Part shown: positions 1 through 7,663 of the stretch, in pieces
Numbering within the stretch: the first letter of the stretch is position 1
Layout of the letters: every line of letters begins with the position of its first letter
Assembly: GCA_021828525.1 (NCBI GenBank)
Contig: JAJZGM010000015.1
Span: 1 to 13,326 of the forward strand
Source of the DNA: Nitrospirota bacterium
GTDB taxonomy: Bacteria; Nitrospirota; Leptospirillia; Leptospirillales; Leptospirillaceae
DNA: 13,326 bases
Reading direction: 5' to 3'
Notes under the pieces: generated by a model
Told to the model about the DNA's origin: nothing
The model's input: the letters and a program-made list of their open reading frames with translations, nothing else
Database searches by the model: none
Position numbers and translations under genes: made by a program

Positions 1-44
1 CTTTTTCCCCCAACTTTTGGGCCATGTCCGGAGGAAAAGCGCGC

Positions 45-902
45 ATGAGCTGGCTTAACAAGAAAGACCTTCTGGCCTATCTGGACCGGTGCCGCATGCC
101 GGACGGAGGATACTGCTCCTTTCATGACCCCTCGAGCGGAGCGGGATTTTCAAACGTTGCGGACACATGCTGGTCACTTTCCGCCTGGAGCCTTCTTGGT
201 GGAGAGATTCCAGAACTTTCGAAAACCCGGAGCTTTATCCTCCATGAGCTTTCGACCGACGGGTTGCATCGGCAGTCTCCCTACCTTTCCTGGGCCCTGG
301 AATCCAAGCTTCTCGCCGGACTGTCCCTTTCCGAGGAAGAGGGGCACCTTCTCCGGAAAGAGACGTTCCGCCTTCTGATGGACAAGGGATCCTGGATCGA
401 AAGGTCTGATCTTGTAGGCGAGATCGCCCGTCTCATGAAGGTCCGCTTCCTGTCGGGACTCCCCCCGGGTCAAGACGAGATCGGCCCCCTCTCGGGACTG
501 ATCCGGGAGAGTCCCGAAGTCCCGACAATTCTTGAGCTTTGTGATCTTGCTTTTCTCTCCGGACTCCTTCCTGAAGAGAGCCAGCTCCCCACGGGAGAGA
601 GACTCTATCGCCATCCCTCCCTGGGCTATGTTCTTGTTCCCGGATCCTCCCGTTCGGACCTTTTCATTTTGTTGGCCGGTCTCCGATTGAGAGAGGATCC
701 CCTGGATTCCGGAGAGATCCTCCGTTTCCGGATCCGGGTGCTTTTCTGCCAGGGTCTTGGCGGAGGGTTCGGGCCTGTCGGAGGGGCCCGTCCCACCCTC
801 GAAGCCACCCGGACGGCCCTTGAAATCCTGGCTCTTCTTTCCGATGGATCTCGGGAACAAAATTCCGGAACGGGAATTGTCGGAAACGGAAAAAAAGCCT
901 AG
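45..902 (+). CDS. Prenyltransferase/squalene-oxidase repeat (alpha-alpha toroid) protein
   Basis: I see glycine-rich repeat cores at both ends of this 285-residue protein. The first is PDGGYCSF (residues 19-26) followed by NVADTCWSLSAW (37-48); the second is FCQGLGGGFGPVGG (about 234-247) followed by a TLEATRTALEIL helix. Such 'GG(F/Y)..., then helix' units are typical of the alpha-alpha toroid shared by protein prenyltransferase beta subunits and squalene/terpene cyclases. D40-T-C42 resembles the zinc-ligand DxC of RabGGTase beta, but I find no matching downstream zinc histidine, so enzyme activity is uncertain. The middle (about 90-215) is leucine-rich and helical. No signal peptide or membrane span is seen. 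I chose ATG 45 because GGAGG lies at 30-34 with a 10-base spacer; the in-frame ATG at 24 lies before this site. Substrate unknown. The family call is fairly sure; any catalytic role is not. Confidence 0.72.
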   Translation: MSWLNKKDLLAYLDRCRMPDGGYCSFHDPSSGAGFSNVADTCWSLSAWSLLGGEIPELSKTRSFILHELSTDGLHRQSPYLSWALESKLLAGLSLSEEEGHLLRKETFRLLMDKGSWIERSDLVGEIARLMKVRFLSGLPPGQDEIGPLSGLIRESPEVPTILELCDLAFLSGLLPEESQLPTGERLYRHPSLGYVLVPGSSRSDLFILLAGLRLREDPLDSGEILRFRIRVLFCQGLGGGFGPVGGARPTLEATRTALEILALLSDGSREQNSGTGIVGNGKKA

Positions 903-953
903 GATAGATCTTCGTCTCACCCGGCCCATTCAACGTTCTCAAAAGAAAGAAAT

Positions 954-968
954 AGGGGAGAGGATTTG
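954..968 (+). promoter_or_regulatory. Ribosome binding site that selects the TTG start at 966
   Basis: AGGGGAG at 954-960 lies five bases before TTG 966. The next in-frame ATG (984) is more than 20 bases away with no better site, so the TTG is favoured as start of the PilZ protein. Confidence 0.6.
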
Positions 969-1739
969 GGTTCAGAAGACTTCATGCCCCATCTTTTCAG
1001 AAAACAATTTCTCCTGAAATCGGACAGTTTTTCCGAATACCTCCTGAAGGTCCTGGCCTTTGATCGGATCCCGGTGGTCTTCACCTTCGACAGCCATGTG
1101 CGGCTCATCTATTCCTCGATGGTCATCGAGGCCGACCGGCGGGAAAATCTCATCCTCCTTGACGCCCTCCACCCCGAGATGGGAAACGACCATCTGGTCT
1201 CCGGAAGTTCCGTCACATTTTACGGGAAGGCCAAGGGGGTGGAGACTGGCTTTCGGGCCAGGATCCGGGGGGGGACCACGGTAGGGGGACAACGGGCTGT
1301 CAGTCTTTTTTTCCCCTATGAAACCTACCATGCCCAGAGACGACAAGCGCTCCGGGTTCCGCTCTCCCCCTCCACCTCTCCGGTGCGCCTCACGAAATCT
1401 GGCGGAGGTCAGGAGCTTGTCAGGCCGGTGAATGTGGGGAGCGGCGGAATGCGGGTGCTCTTTCCGGAAAAAAACGAGAAGGGGGAACCCAACGACCTTT
1501 TCCGGGAAGGGGAGACGGTCCTTATTGAGAGCGCCGATCTCGGAGGTTTCCGGTTGCCGCCTCTTTCCGGGCGCATCATCTATCTCGAACATTCGGGCCG
1601 GGAGACGGGCACCGACCTTATGGCGATGGGGATTCTCTTCCTCGACTTTCCGAAGGAATGCGAGGAGCCCCTGATCGACTTTGTCGCCCGGAAGGACCGG
1701 GAAAATCTGAAAAACATCCGGAACGATCCCAGGGGATGA
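966..1739 (+). CDS. YcgR-like PilZ domain protein (probable c-di-GMP effector)
   Basis: 257 residues in two domains. Residues about 20-115 look like the YcgR N-terminal beta-barrel domain (VRLIYSSMV, NLILLDALHPEMG, VTFYGKAKG). Residues about 120-245 look like PilZ: the first c-di-GMP contact motif RxxxR is present as R126-QAL-R130 just after the domain junction, and the second motif, usually (D/N)xSxxG, appears as N156-VGSG-G161, with Gly where Ser is expected. Family knowledge: such proteins bind cyclic di-GMP and act as a flagellar brake or control surface behaviour. No flagellar gene is in view, so the target is unknown. Start is TTG 966, chosen by its ribosome site; ATG 984 would give a six-residue shorter protein. 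It follows the toroid gene after 63 bases on the same strand and might be co-transcribed. No signal peptide; cytoplasmic. Confidence 0.85.
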   Translation: MGSEDFMPHLFRKQFLLKSDSFSEYLLKVLAFDRIPVVFTFDSHVRLIYSSMVIEADRRENLILLDALHPEMGNDHLVSGSSVTFYGKAKGVETGFRARIRGGTTVGGQRAVSLFFPYETYHAQRRQALRVPLSPSTSPVRLTKSGGGQELVRPVNVGSGGMRVLFPEKNEKGEPNDLFREGETVLIESADLGGFRLPPLSGRIIYLEHSGRETGTDLMAMGILFLDFPKECEEPLIDFVARKDRENLKNIRNDPRG

Positions 1740-1757
1740 CCGGATTCTCTTTACGAG

Positions 1758-1786
1758 TCGCAACCGGCGATTCCGTGGACTATAAT
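1758..1786 (+). promoter_or_regulatory. Putative sigma70-type promoter of the exoribonuclease–helicase operon
   Basis: A perfect TATAAT is at 1781-1786. Seventeen bases upstream is only a weak -35 match (TCGCAA, 1758-1763). It lies in the 97-base gap between the PilZ gene and the exoribonuclease gene, giving a leader of about 45 bases. Confidence 0.45.
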
Positions 1787-1836
1787 GGAGTGACGATCCG
1801 GTCTTCCATTCACCTCCCTCTGCAAGGACTCATGCC

Positions 1837-2814
1837 ATGGCCTCAAAAAAGGGTGTCGCCCTTGTCAAGACCAAGACTTTAAACGAAGGAAAGAACGGTC
1901 CTTCGCTCTTCCTGACGCTGACCTTCCGCGGGGACCGGAAGGAGGATCCTCCCGTCGACTATCCTGCCCGTCTCTGGGAAAACGCGGGGACGGTCGATCC
2001 GGCGATCAAGGTCGGAAGCCTGGTCATGGCCGAGGGACAGCTTGTCCTTTACAACAACGAGCAGCAGATCCGTCTCTCCCGGATCGAATCCCTCAAGGCC
2101 TCGGAGGAGGAGATCGCCGCTTTCATCCCGAAAAGCCGGGTCGAAGCCTCCTCGGGGATGGCCCGCCTTCGGGAGCATATGGACTCCCTGGCCGATCCCC
2201 AGCTGCGAGCCTTTGGTCTTGAGATCCTTGCGGATCCGGAGGTGGCCCAGCTATTTCCCCGGGCCCCGGCGGCAAAGCGGAATCATCATGCCATGGTGGG
2301 CGGGCTTCTCGAACACACCCTCGAGATCATGGCGATGGGCGACGCCGTCGCTCCGATCCTCTCCCTGAACCGGGACCTGCTTCTTCTTGGCCTTTTTCTG
2401 CACGACATCGGCAAATGCTGGGAAATTTCACCATCCGCCGGATTTTCCTACACCGACGAAGGGCGTCTGGTCGGCCACATGGCCCTGGGAGTCGAGAAAT
2501 GCACCCAGGTCGCCCGGCGGCTTCCCGAATTTCCCGAACGCTATCTTCGCCTCCTTCACCATTTCATTCTGGCCCACCACGGAGAACTCGAATACGGCTC
2601 GCCTCTCTTGCCTGCCACTCCGGAGGCCATGGCGGTCCACATGCTCGACAATCTCTCCGGTCAGGTCTTCGCCATGCGCCAAGTCGCGGCCGGCCCGGAT
2701 GGATGGGGATACGAAAAGAACCGGGGGGCCTTCATCTACAAGGAAGGCTCCGACCTCTCCCGACTTGACCATACCCCCCTGGGGAAGGGGAGCCGCAAGG
2801 TTTTCGGTCCGTGA
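1837..2814 (+). CDS. YhaM-family 3'-5' exoribonuclease (OB-fold + HD domain)
   Basis: 325 residues. Residues about 8-90 form an OB-fold nucleic-acid binding segment (PSLFLTLTF, VGSLVMAEGQLVLYNNEQQIRL), followed by a helical linker and an HD metal-dependent domain. Metal-ligand candidates are H160 (in GGLLEH), H189-D190 (in LHDIGK), H214, H247/H248 (in LAHHGE) and D271 (in HMLDN). OB plus HD in this order and at this length is the arrangement of YhaM (about 314 residues in Bacillus), a cytoplasmic 3'-5' exonuclease that trims RNA and single-stranded DNA. The ATG at 1837 has AAGGA at 1824-1828, eight bases upstream. Its stop overlaps the next gene by four bases, so the two are probably translationally coupled. 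An SUV3-like RNA helicase lies two genes further on, which supports a role in RNA decay. Family sure; substrate inferred. Confidence 0.87.
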   Translation: MASKKGVALVKTKTLNEGKNGPSLFLTLTFRGDRKEDPPVDYPARLWENAGTVDPAIKVGSLVMAEGQLVLYNNEQQIRLSRIESLKASEEEIAAFIPKSRVEASSGMARLREHMDSLADPQLRAFGLEILADPEVAQLFPRAPAAKRNHHAMVGGLLEHTLEIMAMGDAVAPILSLNRDLLLLGLFLHDIGKCWEISPSAGFSYTDEGRLVGHMALGVEKCTQVARRLPEFPERYLRLLHHFILAHHGELEYGSPLLPATPEAMAVHMLDNLSGQVFAMRQVAAGPDGWGYEKNRGAFIYKEGSDLSRLDHTPLGKGSRKVFGP

Positions 2815-5630
2815 CCTCTCCCTCAGTCCCGTCCGCCCTTCTTTCCGATCTTCGCTCACTTCTGGGGACTGACCGGGTCCTGTCAGACGAGTCCCACAGG
2901 AAAGCTTATTCCTACGACGCGGGGATCCACAAAATCTGGCCGGCGGCGGTGGTCCTTCCGGAAACGGGCGAAGAGCTCTCGAAGATCGTGGGCTTCGCCA
3001 GGCGGACCGGGGTTCCCCTGACGCCTCGTTCGGCGGGAACCAACCTGACCGGAGCGGCGATTGGCTCGGGGATCGTGGTCGGGATGGCCCGTATGAACCG
3101 GATCGACCTCTCCTGCCTGGGGGAGGGCACGGTCCGGGTCGGTCCGGGGGTGATTCTCAAGGAGCTTTCCGACCGGCTGGCCCGCCTGGGATATTTTTTT
3201 CCCCCGGACCCCTCCTCGGCCCAGGCCTGCCAGATCGGGGGTATGATCGGGACCAATGCCGCCGGGGCCCATGCCCTCAAATACGGAGCCATGAAAGACA
3301 ATGTCCGGGCTCTTTCATTCCTGGATGAGAGGGGGGAGCTTCATCCTCTCGCCCCCCTCTCCTACGGATCCTGGGAGGAGCTTCCGGACCGGATCCCCGT
3401 CCGGGGATTCCGGGAACTCCTTCGCCGTCTCCCCGAATGGAGCCCTCTTCTGATTTCCCGGATGCCCCACGTCTCCAAGAACTCCTCCGGATACAATCTC
3501 TTCGATCTGGCGGTGGCCTTCGAGAGAGGCAGGAACAATCCGGGGAAAGGAGTCTTCGATCCTGTTCGTCTAATCGTGGGATCGGAGGGGACTCTGGGCT
3601 TCGTGACGGAGGCGACCCTCGGGGTTCTGCCCCTTCCGAAACGGCGCGTGACTCTCCTTGCCTACTTCCTGAGCCTGGGGGATCTCGGGGCGGCGGTAAG
3701 AGAGCTCCTGGCCCTCTCTCCCTCGGCCCTCGAGATGATGGACAGGGCCACACTGGATCTGATCGGGCGCTCCCGGTTCGGCATTCCGGAGGAGGCGGAC
3801 TCCCTTCTGCTGGTCGAATTCGATTCGGAGCCCCAGGAGGATCTGATCGACGCCTCCCGGACCCTCCTTGCGCGCTATCCCGCTCCCACCCCTCTCCAGG
3901 TGGCCGTAGATCCGGAGCACCAGAAGAGTCTCTGGAAGGCCCGCCATTCCCTTTTTCCCACCCTCTACCGTTATGACGGAATCCGTCGGCCCATCAACTT
4001 CGCAGACGATGTGGCCGTTCCCGTAGAGCGCCTCCCGGAGCTTTTGGCCTTCCTTCGGGACTTCTTCCGGGAAGAGAGGATTCCGGTGGCGGTGTACGGC
4101 CATATCGGAAACGGAAACGCGCACATCAACCCCCTGCTGAATGTCCGGGAGGAGGGAACCCCCGAGCGCCTCCTTCATATCAGCCAGACCATTCATCGCG
4201 AGGCGATCGCGCGCTTTCAGGGGGTCCCTTGCGGAGAGCACGGGGAGGGAAGGGTCCGGGCAGAGTTTTTGCCGATGGTCTACGGGGAGGAGATCTACGG
4301 AATGTTCCGGGAGGTCAAGAGGGCCTTCGATCCGGAGGGGATCCTGAACCCCGGGGTCAAGATCTCGACGGCCTCCTTTCTCAATGACCTCGATCTCGAA
4401 CGGGTGGCCAGGCCCTGCGCCACCTGCGGAAAATGCAATACCGTTTGCCCCCCCTTCGATGTCCTCCGGGAGGAGACCTCCGGTGCCCGGGGCTGGTACC
4501 AGATCCTGTCCGATCCCTCTCTGGGACCTCCCCCCGACAGCCTTCTCGATGCCTGCCTGAACTGCAAGTCCTGCCGCGCCACCTGTCCGGCGGGCGTGGA
4601 CGTCTCCCGGGTCATTCTCGACGCCCGGGCGAAGAGAGGAGGAGATCCTGTCTCCCGTCGCCTCTTTCGGGCCCTCATCGACGGACGGCTTGACCGGGTG
4701 GTGCCTCTTCTCGGCCAGACCCAGGGGCTCTGGGACCGCCCCCTCTCCCGGAGCATTCTCGAAGGACTCTCCAGAAGGCTTCTCAAAAGGGTTGCTCCGA
4801 CGGCCTGCATCCCCCGGAATCTCCGGCTTCCCGACATCCGGAAGAAGACGCTCCGGGAGAGATTCCGCTCCCTCACACCCGAAGGGGGGCGGACCGGGGA
4901 CCTGGCCTACTTCCACGGCTGCGCCGCCCGGTACTTTGATGACGGAATCGGGGAGGCTGTCATCTCCCTTCTCATGCGATCACCCCGAACCCTGGTGCTT
5001 CCGCCCCAGACCTGCTCGGGGACGCCTATCGAAACCTACGGCCATGCCGACCTGGTCCGGGAGGCGGCCCGGAGAAACCTCGAAACCCTTTCCGGCTATC
5101 CGGTCGTCGTGACCGGCTGCGCCTCTTGCACGCTGGCTCTTAAAGACATGCCGGAGCTCTTTTCCGAGGGTTCATCCGAACGGGAGAAGGCCCTGATCCT
5201 CTCCTCCCGGGTCCGCCACATCTCCGAATACATGCTGTCGGAGGAGATGGAGCCGGTTCTTTCCGAAATCTCCGAAAACACACGGACGCATCCCCTGGCC
5301 GGAGGGATCACCTACCATGAATCCTGCCATCTCCGGGCTGCGGGGGTGACCGAAGCTCCCCATCGCCTGATCGGGAGGATCTTCGGAGCGGATTTCCGTA
5401 CCATGGCCGACGAGGACCGGTGCGCCGGGGGCGCCGGGTCGTATCTTGTCAAAAATCCGGAGCTTTCCGGACGCATCTTTGAACGAAAACGGGCGGCGGT
5501 TGCCTCCTCCGGGGCCAGGACGGTGACCACCGGGTGCCCCGCCTGCCAGATGAAGCTTCAAGACGGGCTCGGCTCGGAGGTCGACGTGGCCCACATGGCC
5601 ATCCTTATGGCCCGAGCTCTCGATCACTGA
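2811..5630 (+). CDS. FAD-linked oxidase / Fe-S (GlpC-like) fusion, glycolate or D-lactate dehydrogenase type
   Basis: 939 residues in three parts. An FAD-binding PCMH domain (about 40-215) has PRSAGTNLTG at 72-81 and MIGTNAAG; an FAD-oxidase C-terminal domain (about 270-520) has GHIGNGNAH and CGEHGEGR. Next are two [4Fe-4S] motifs, C536/539/542/546 and C582/585/588/592, each ending in CP. Last is a GlpC/HdrB-like pair of cysteine-rich (CCG) repeats: C704, C735, C770xxC773 and C839, C871, C909xxC912. In both repeats the usual CC pair has only one Cys (CSG, CAG). Family knowledge: such fusions (compare GlcD+GlcF, YdiJ) oxidise a D-2-hydroxy acid and pass electrons to a carrier or the quinone pool; the exact substrate cannot be read here. 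The GTG start sits inside GTGA, overlapping the exoribonuclease stop; AAGG at 2797-2800 is the likely ribosome site. No signal peptide; cytoplasmic face expected. Confidence 0.9.
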   Translation: MTSPSVPSALLSDLRSLLGTDRVLSDESHRKAYSYDAGIHKIWPAAVVLPETGEELSKIVGFARRTGVPLTPRSAGTNLTGAAIGSGIVVGMARMNRIDLSCLGEGTVRVGPGVILKELSDRLARLGYFFPPDPSSAQACQIGGMIGTNAAGAHALKYGAMKDNVRALSFLDERGELHPLAPLSYGSWEELPDRIPVRGFRELLRRLPEWSPLLISRMPHVSKNSSGYNLFDLAVAFERGRNNPGKGVFDPVRLIVGSEGTLGFVTEATLGVLPLPKRRVTLLAYFLSLGDLGAAVRELLALSPSALEMMDRATLDLIGRSRFGIPEEADSLLLVEFDSEPQEDLIDASRTLLARYPAPTPLQVAVDPEHQKSLWKARHSLFPTLYRYDGIRRPINFADDVAVPVERLPELLAFLRDFFREERIPVAVYGHIGNGNAHINPLLNVREEGTPERLLHISQTIHREAIARFQGVPCGEHGEGRVRAEFLPMVYGEEIYGMFREVKRAFDPEGILNPGVKISTASFLNDLDLERVARPCATCGKCNTVCPPFDVLREETSGARGWYQILSDPSLGPPPDSLLDACLNCKSCRATCPAGVDVSRVILDARAKRGGDPVSRRLFRALIDGRLDRVVPLLGQTQGLWDRPLSRSILEGLSRRLLKRVAPTACIPRNLRLPDIRKKTLRERFRSLTPEGGRTGDLAYFHGCAARYFDDGIGEAVISLLMRSPRTLVLPPQTCSGTPIETYGHADLVREAARRNLETLSGYPVVVTGCASCTLALKDMPELFSEGSSEREKALILSSRVRHISEYMLSEEMEPVLSEISENTRTHPLAGGITYHESCHLRAAGVTEAPHRLIGRIFGADFRTMADEDRCAGGAGSYLVKNPELSGRIFERKRAAVASSGARTVTTGCPACQMKLQDGLGSEVDVAHMAILMARALDH

Positions 5631-5651
5631 CATTTTTTCGAAAGGACGGTC

Positions 5652-6011
5652 ATGGCAAAGAGGTTGCGCTTCGAATGGCAGTATCCGGCGGATTTTCAGC
5701 ACCATCCGGTTTCTGGGATCTATGGGGGTGTTCTTCCCTCCGGAGATTTGGTCATGGAGTTCTTTCTTGAACGCATGCCGCCCCCGGAATACGAGGTCCG
5801 GGAAATCTCCCCCGAGCTTCCGGCAGGGAAACCGGTGGAGTTTGCCGAGCAAAAGGTTGTCCGTCTCGTCCAGTGCGGCATGGTGGCCAATCTCCAGACT
5901 GCCCGCTCCTTTCACGAATGGCTGGGTCACACACTCCGGCAGATCGACGAGGCCCGTGCCGGTGGCGCCACCCGCGACGAGAAGAAGGGAGGGCCGGGCG
6001 GATACCTCTGA
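5652..6011 (+). CDS. Small conserved-looking protein of unknown function
   Basis: 119 residues, no signal peptide or membrane span. The N-terminal half is probably beta-rich (RLRFEWQYP, VSGIYGGVLPSGDLVMEFFLE) with a proline-containing turn (RMPPPEYEV); residues about 67-100 (KVVRLVQCGMVANLQTARSF) are likely a strand and then a helix; the tail is charged and glycine-rich. The layout distantly recalls small DUF3467-like proteins, but I do not recognise the family with certainty. AAAGGA at 5641-5646, five bases before ATG 5652, makes the start convincing. It lies 21 bases after the FAD/Fe-S gene and 37 bases before the SUV3-like helicase, so it is very likely in the same operon. Its function could relate to either neighbour; the sequence does not say which. 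Confidence 0.75.
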   Translation: MAKRLRFEWQYPADFQHHPVSGIYGGVLPSGDLVMEFFLERMPPPEYEVREISPELPAGKPVEFAEQKVVRLVQCGMVANLQTARSFHEWLGHTLRQIDEARAGGATRDEKKGGPGGYL

Positions 6012-6048
6012 TCATCCGATTTCGGGACGAGGGGGGAATTCGCGCATC

Positions 6049-7611
6049 ATGAGAAAGAAAGGAAGGCGCCCCGACACCAGGGAGAGGCAGGACCAAAGGA
6101 AATCGCTCTCGGAACTCCGGGAGCGGGAAATTTCAGCCGTCCGGCAAATCCTTCCCCTTCTGGCCAAGGACCTCTGGCCCGGCGCCCGCCGGATTCAGAA
6201 AAAATGGACCGCCTGGCTGGGACCGACCAATTCGGGCAAGACCCACGAGGCCCTGGGGAGACTGAGAAAAAGGGGAGGGAGCTACCTGGCTCCTCTCCGC
6301 CTTTTGGCCCAGGAGGTCCATGAACGCTTCGAGTCGGACGGGATCCCGACCAGCCTTCATACCGGGGAGGAGCGGATCCATCGGGAGGAGTCGGTTCATG
6401 TCTCGGCCACGGTCGAGATGGGGTCGACCACCCGCGAAGACGGTTGCGTGGTGATTGACGAGATCCAGATGCTCTCGGACCGGGAAAGGGGCCATGCCTG
6501 GGTCCGGGCCCTCCTGGGCTCTCCGGTCGAGGAGGTGCTCCTGTGCGGGGCCCCCCATTCCGAAGGGGCGATCCGTCGTCTGGCGGACTATGCGGGGGTG
6601 CCGATCGAGATCCACCGGACTGTCCGGAAGACCCCCCTGACCCTTTCGCCGGATCCCATCCCTTTGGGGCAGGTCCCGGACGGGAGCATCGTGGTGGCCT
6701 TCAGCCGGATGGATGTGCTCGACCTGGCCCGGCTTTTTCGTGACCGGGGGCGTCCGGTGGCCACGATCTACGGGGCCATGCCTCCCGAACTTAGGCGGGC
6801 GGAATCGAAACGCTTCCGCTCGGGGGAGGCCACGGTCATGCTGGCCACCGATGCGGTGGGAATGGGGCTCAACATCCCGGCGGAATATGTGATCTTTTCC
6901 GCCGCCACCAAGTTCGACGGGCGGGAGGACCGCATGCTGACCCCGGACGAGGTCCTCCAGATCGGGGGCCGGGCCGGCCGGTTCGGTCTCCACCGGGAGG
7001 GGATCGTTGCCGGGATGGACCGCAAGACTCACGCCATCGTCCGGCGGCAGTTCGACGGCCTGCCGGAATCTCTCTCCGGCCCCTTTCCCTTCATGCCGGA
7101 CTTCCCCATCGTTTTGTCCGCGGCCTCGGTCCTCGCCTCGGAAAATCTCGAGACAATCCTTTCCCGCCTCCATGCCTCGATCCTGACGGACGCCCACCTG
7201 CGGTCGGGAATCGGACCGGAGGTCCGGAAGCTGGCCGCGCGCATCGAGCAGGCCTGTCCGGGACTTCCCCTTGCCGAACGGTGGCTCCTTCTCTTTGCTC
7301 CCGTCAACCGCACCACGGAGTTCGACTTCTGGCGATGGGTGGCAACTGTCGGGGGGGCCGGACGCCCGGAAGGCATTCCGGTGGTGCGATGTCCCCAGGT
7401 GCGGGAGATCCATGGCCGAAAAGAGGGAGAGGAGACCCTGGCCCGTCTCTCCCTATACCGGTGGCTCTCCCTTCGTATCCCCCAGCGCTTTCCGGAGTAT
7501 GACGTCTCCCTGGGACGCTACCTTAGGGTTCTTGAGGAAACCCGGGTCATTCTCGAGCGGGAGGGGAGGGGCCGCCGCCGGCGGAAGCACGGGGACCGGA
7601 CCGCAGAATAG
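6049..7611 (+). CDS. SUV3-like DExH-box RNA helicase
   Basis: 520 residues with motifs characteristic of mitochondrial SUV3: Walker A GPTNSGKT (58-65), PLRLLAQEV (82-90), TGEER (105-109), ATVEM (120-124), Walker B DEIQ (137-140) then RGHAWVRALLG, LLCGAPH (164-170), YGAMPPELRR (241-250), ATDAVGMGLN (266-275), and motif VI QIGGRAGRFG (304-313). The region after about 340 is the helical C-terminal half, with an SUV3_C-like end (about 470-505) and a basic tail containing RRRR. Family knowledge: SUV3 is an ATP-dependent 3'-5' RNA/DNA helicase that feeds an exoribonuclease in the mitochondrial degradosome. ATG 6049 was chosen because GGGGGGAA (6031-6038) precedes it and an upstream extension would overlap the 119-residue gene and lacks family character. 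Last gene of the proposed operon; the next gene is convergent. Helicase call very sure; partner exonuclease inferred. Confidence 0.93.
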   Translation: MRKKGRRPDTRERQDQRKSLSELREREISAVRQILPLLAKDLWPGARRIQKKWTAWLGPTNSGKTHEALGRLRKRGGSYLAPLRLLAQEVHERFESDGIPTSLHTGEERIHREESVHVSATVEMGSTTREDGCVVIDEIQMLSDRERGHAWVRALLGSPVEEVLLCGAPHSEGAIRRLADYAGVPIEIHRTVRKTPLTLSPDPIPLGQVPDGSIVVAFSRMDVLDLARLFRDRGRPVATIYGAMPPELRRAESKRFRSGEATVMLATDAVGMGLNIPAEYVIFSAATKFDGREDRMLTPDEVLQIGGRAGRFGLHREGIVAGMDRKTHAIVRRQFDGLPESLSGPFPFMPDFPIVLSAASVLASENLETILSRLHASILTDAHLRSGIGPEVRKLAARIEQACPGLPLAERWLLLFAPVNRTTEFDFWRWVATVGGAGRPEGIPVVRCPQVREIHGRKEGEETLARLSLYRWLSLRIPQRFPEYDVSLGRYLRVLEETRVILEREGRGRRRRKHGDRTAE

Positions 7612-7663
7612 GGTCTCGCCTGGTCACATGGCCCAGGAGCCGGAAAATCGGGAGGGGGAGTCT

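Noticed and set aside
972..1763. 263-codon minus-strand open frame opposite the PilZ gene, and 251 codons at 174-929
   Set aside because: No motifs or ribosome sites; the plus-strand products are recognisable families.
3570..4916. 448-codon minus-strand open frame opposite the FAD/Fe-S gene
   Set aside because: Gly/Pro/Arg-rich shadow with no recognised motif; plus strand carries clear cofactor motifs.
5722..6048. Upstream extension of the SUV3-like helicase
   Set aside because: It overlaps the 119-residue gene in another frame and has no helicase character; ATG 6049 has its own ribosome site.
6133..7413. 426-codon minus-strand open frame opposite the helicase
   Set aside because: Same shadow pattern; the helicase motifs on the plus strand decide the coding strand.
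7612..7663. Possible bidirectional terminator between helicase and methyltransferase (CCTGG/CCAGG)
   Set aside because: Only a five-pair stem and no T run on either strand.
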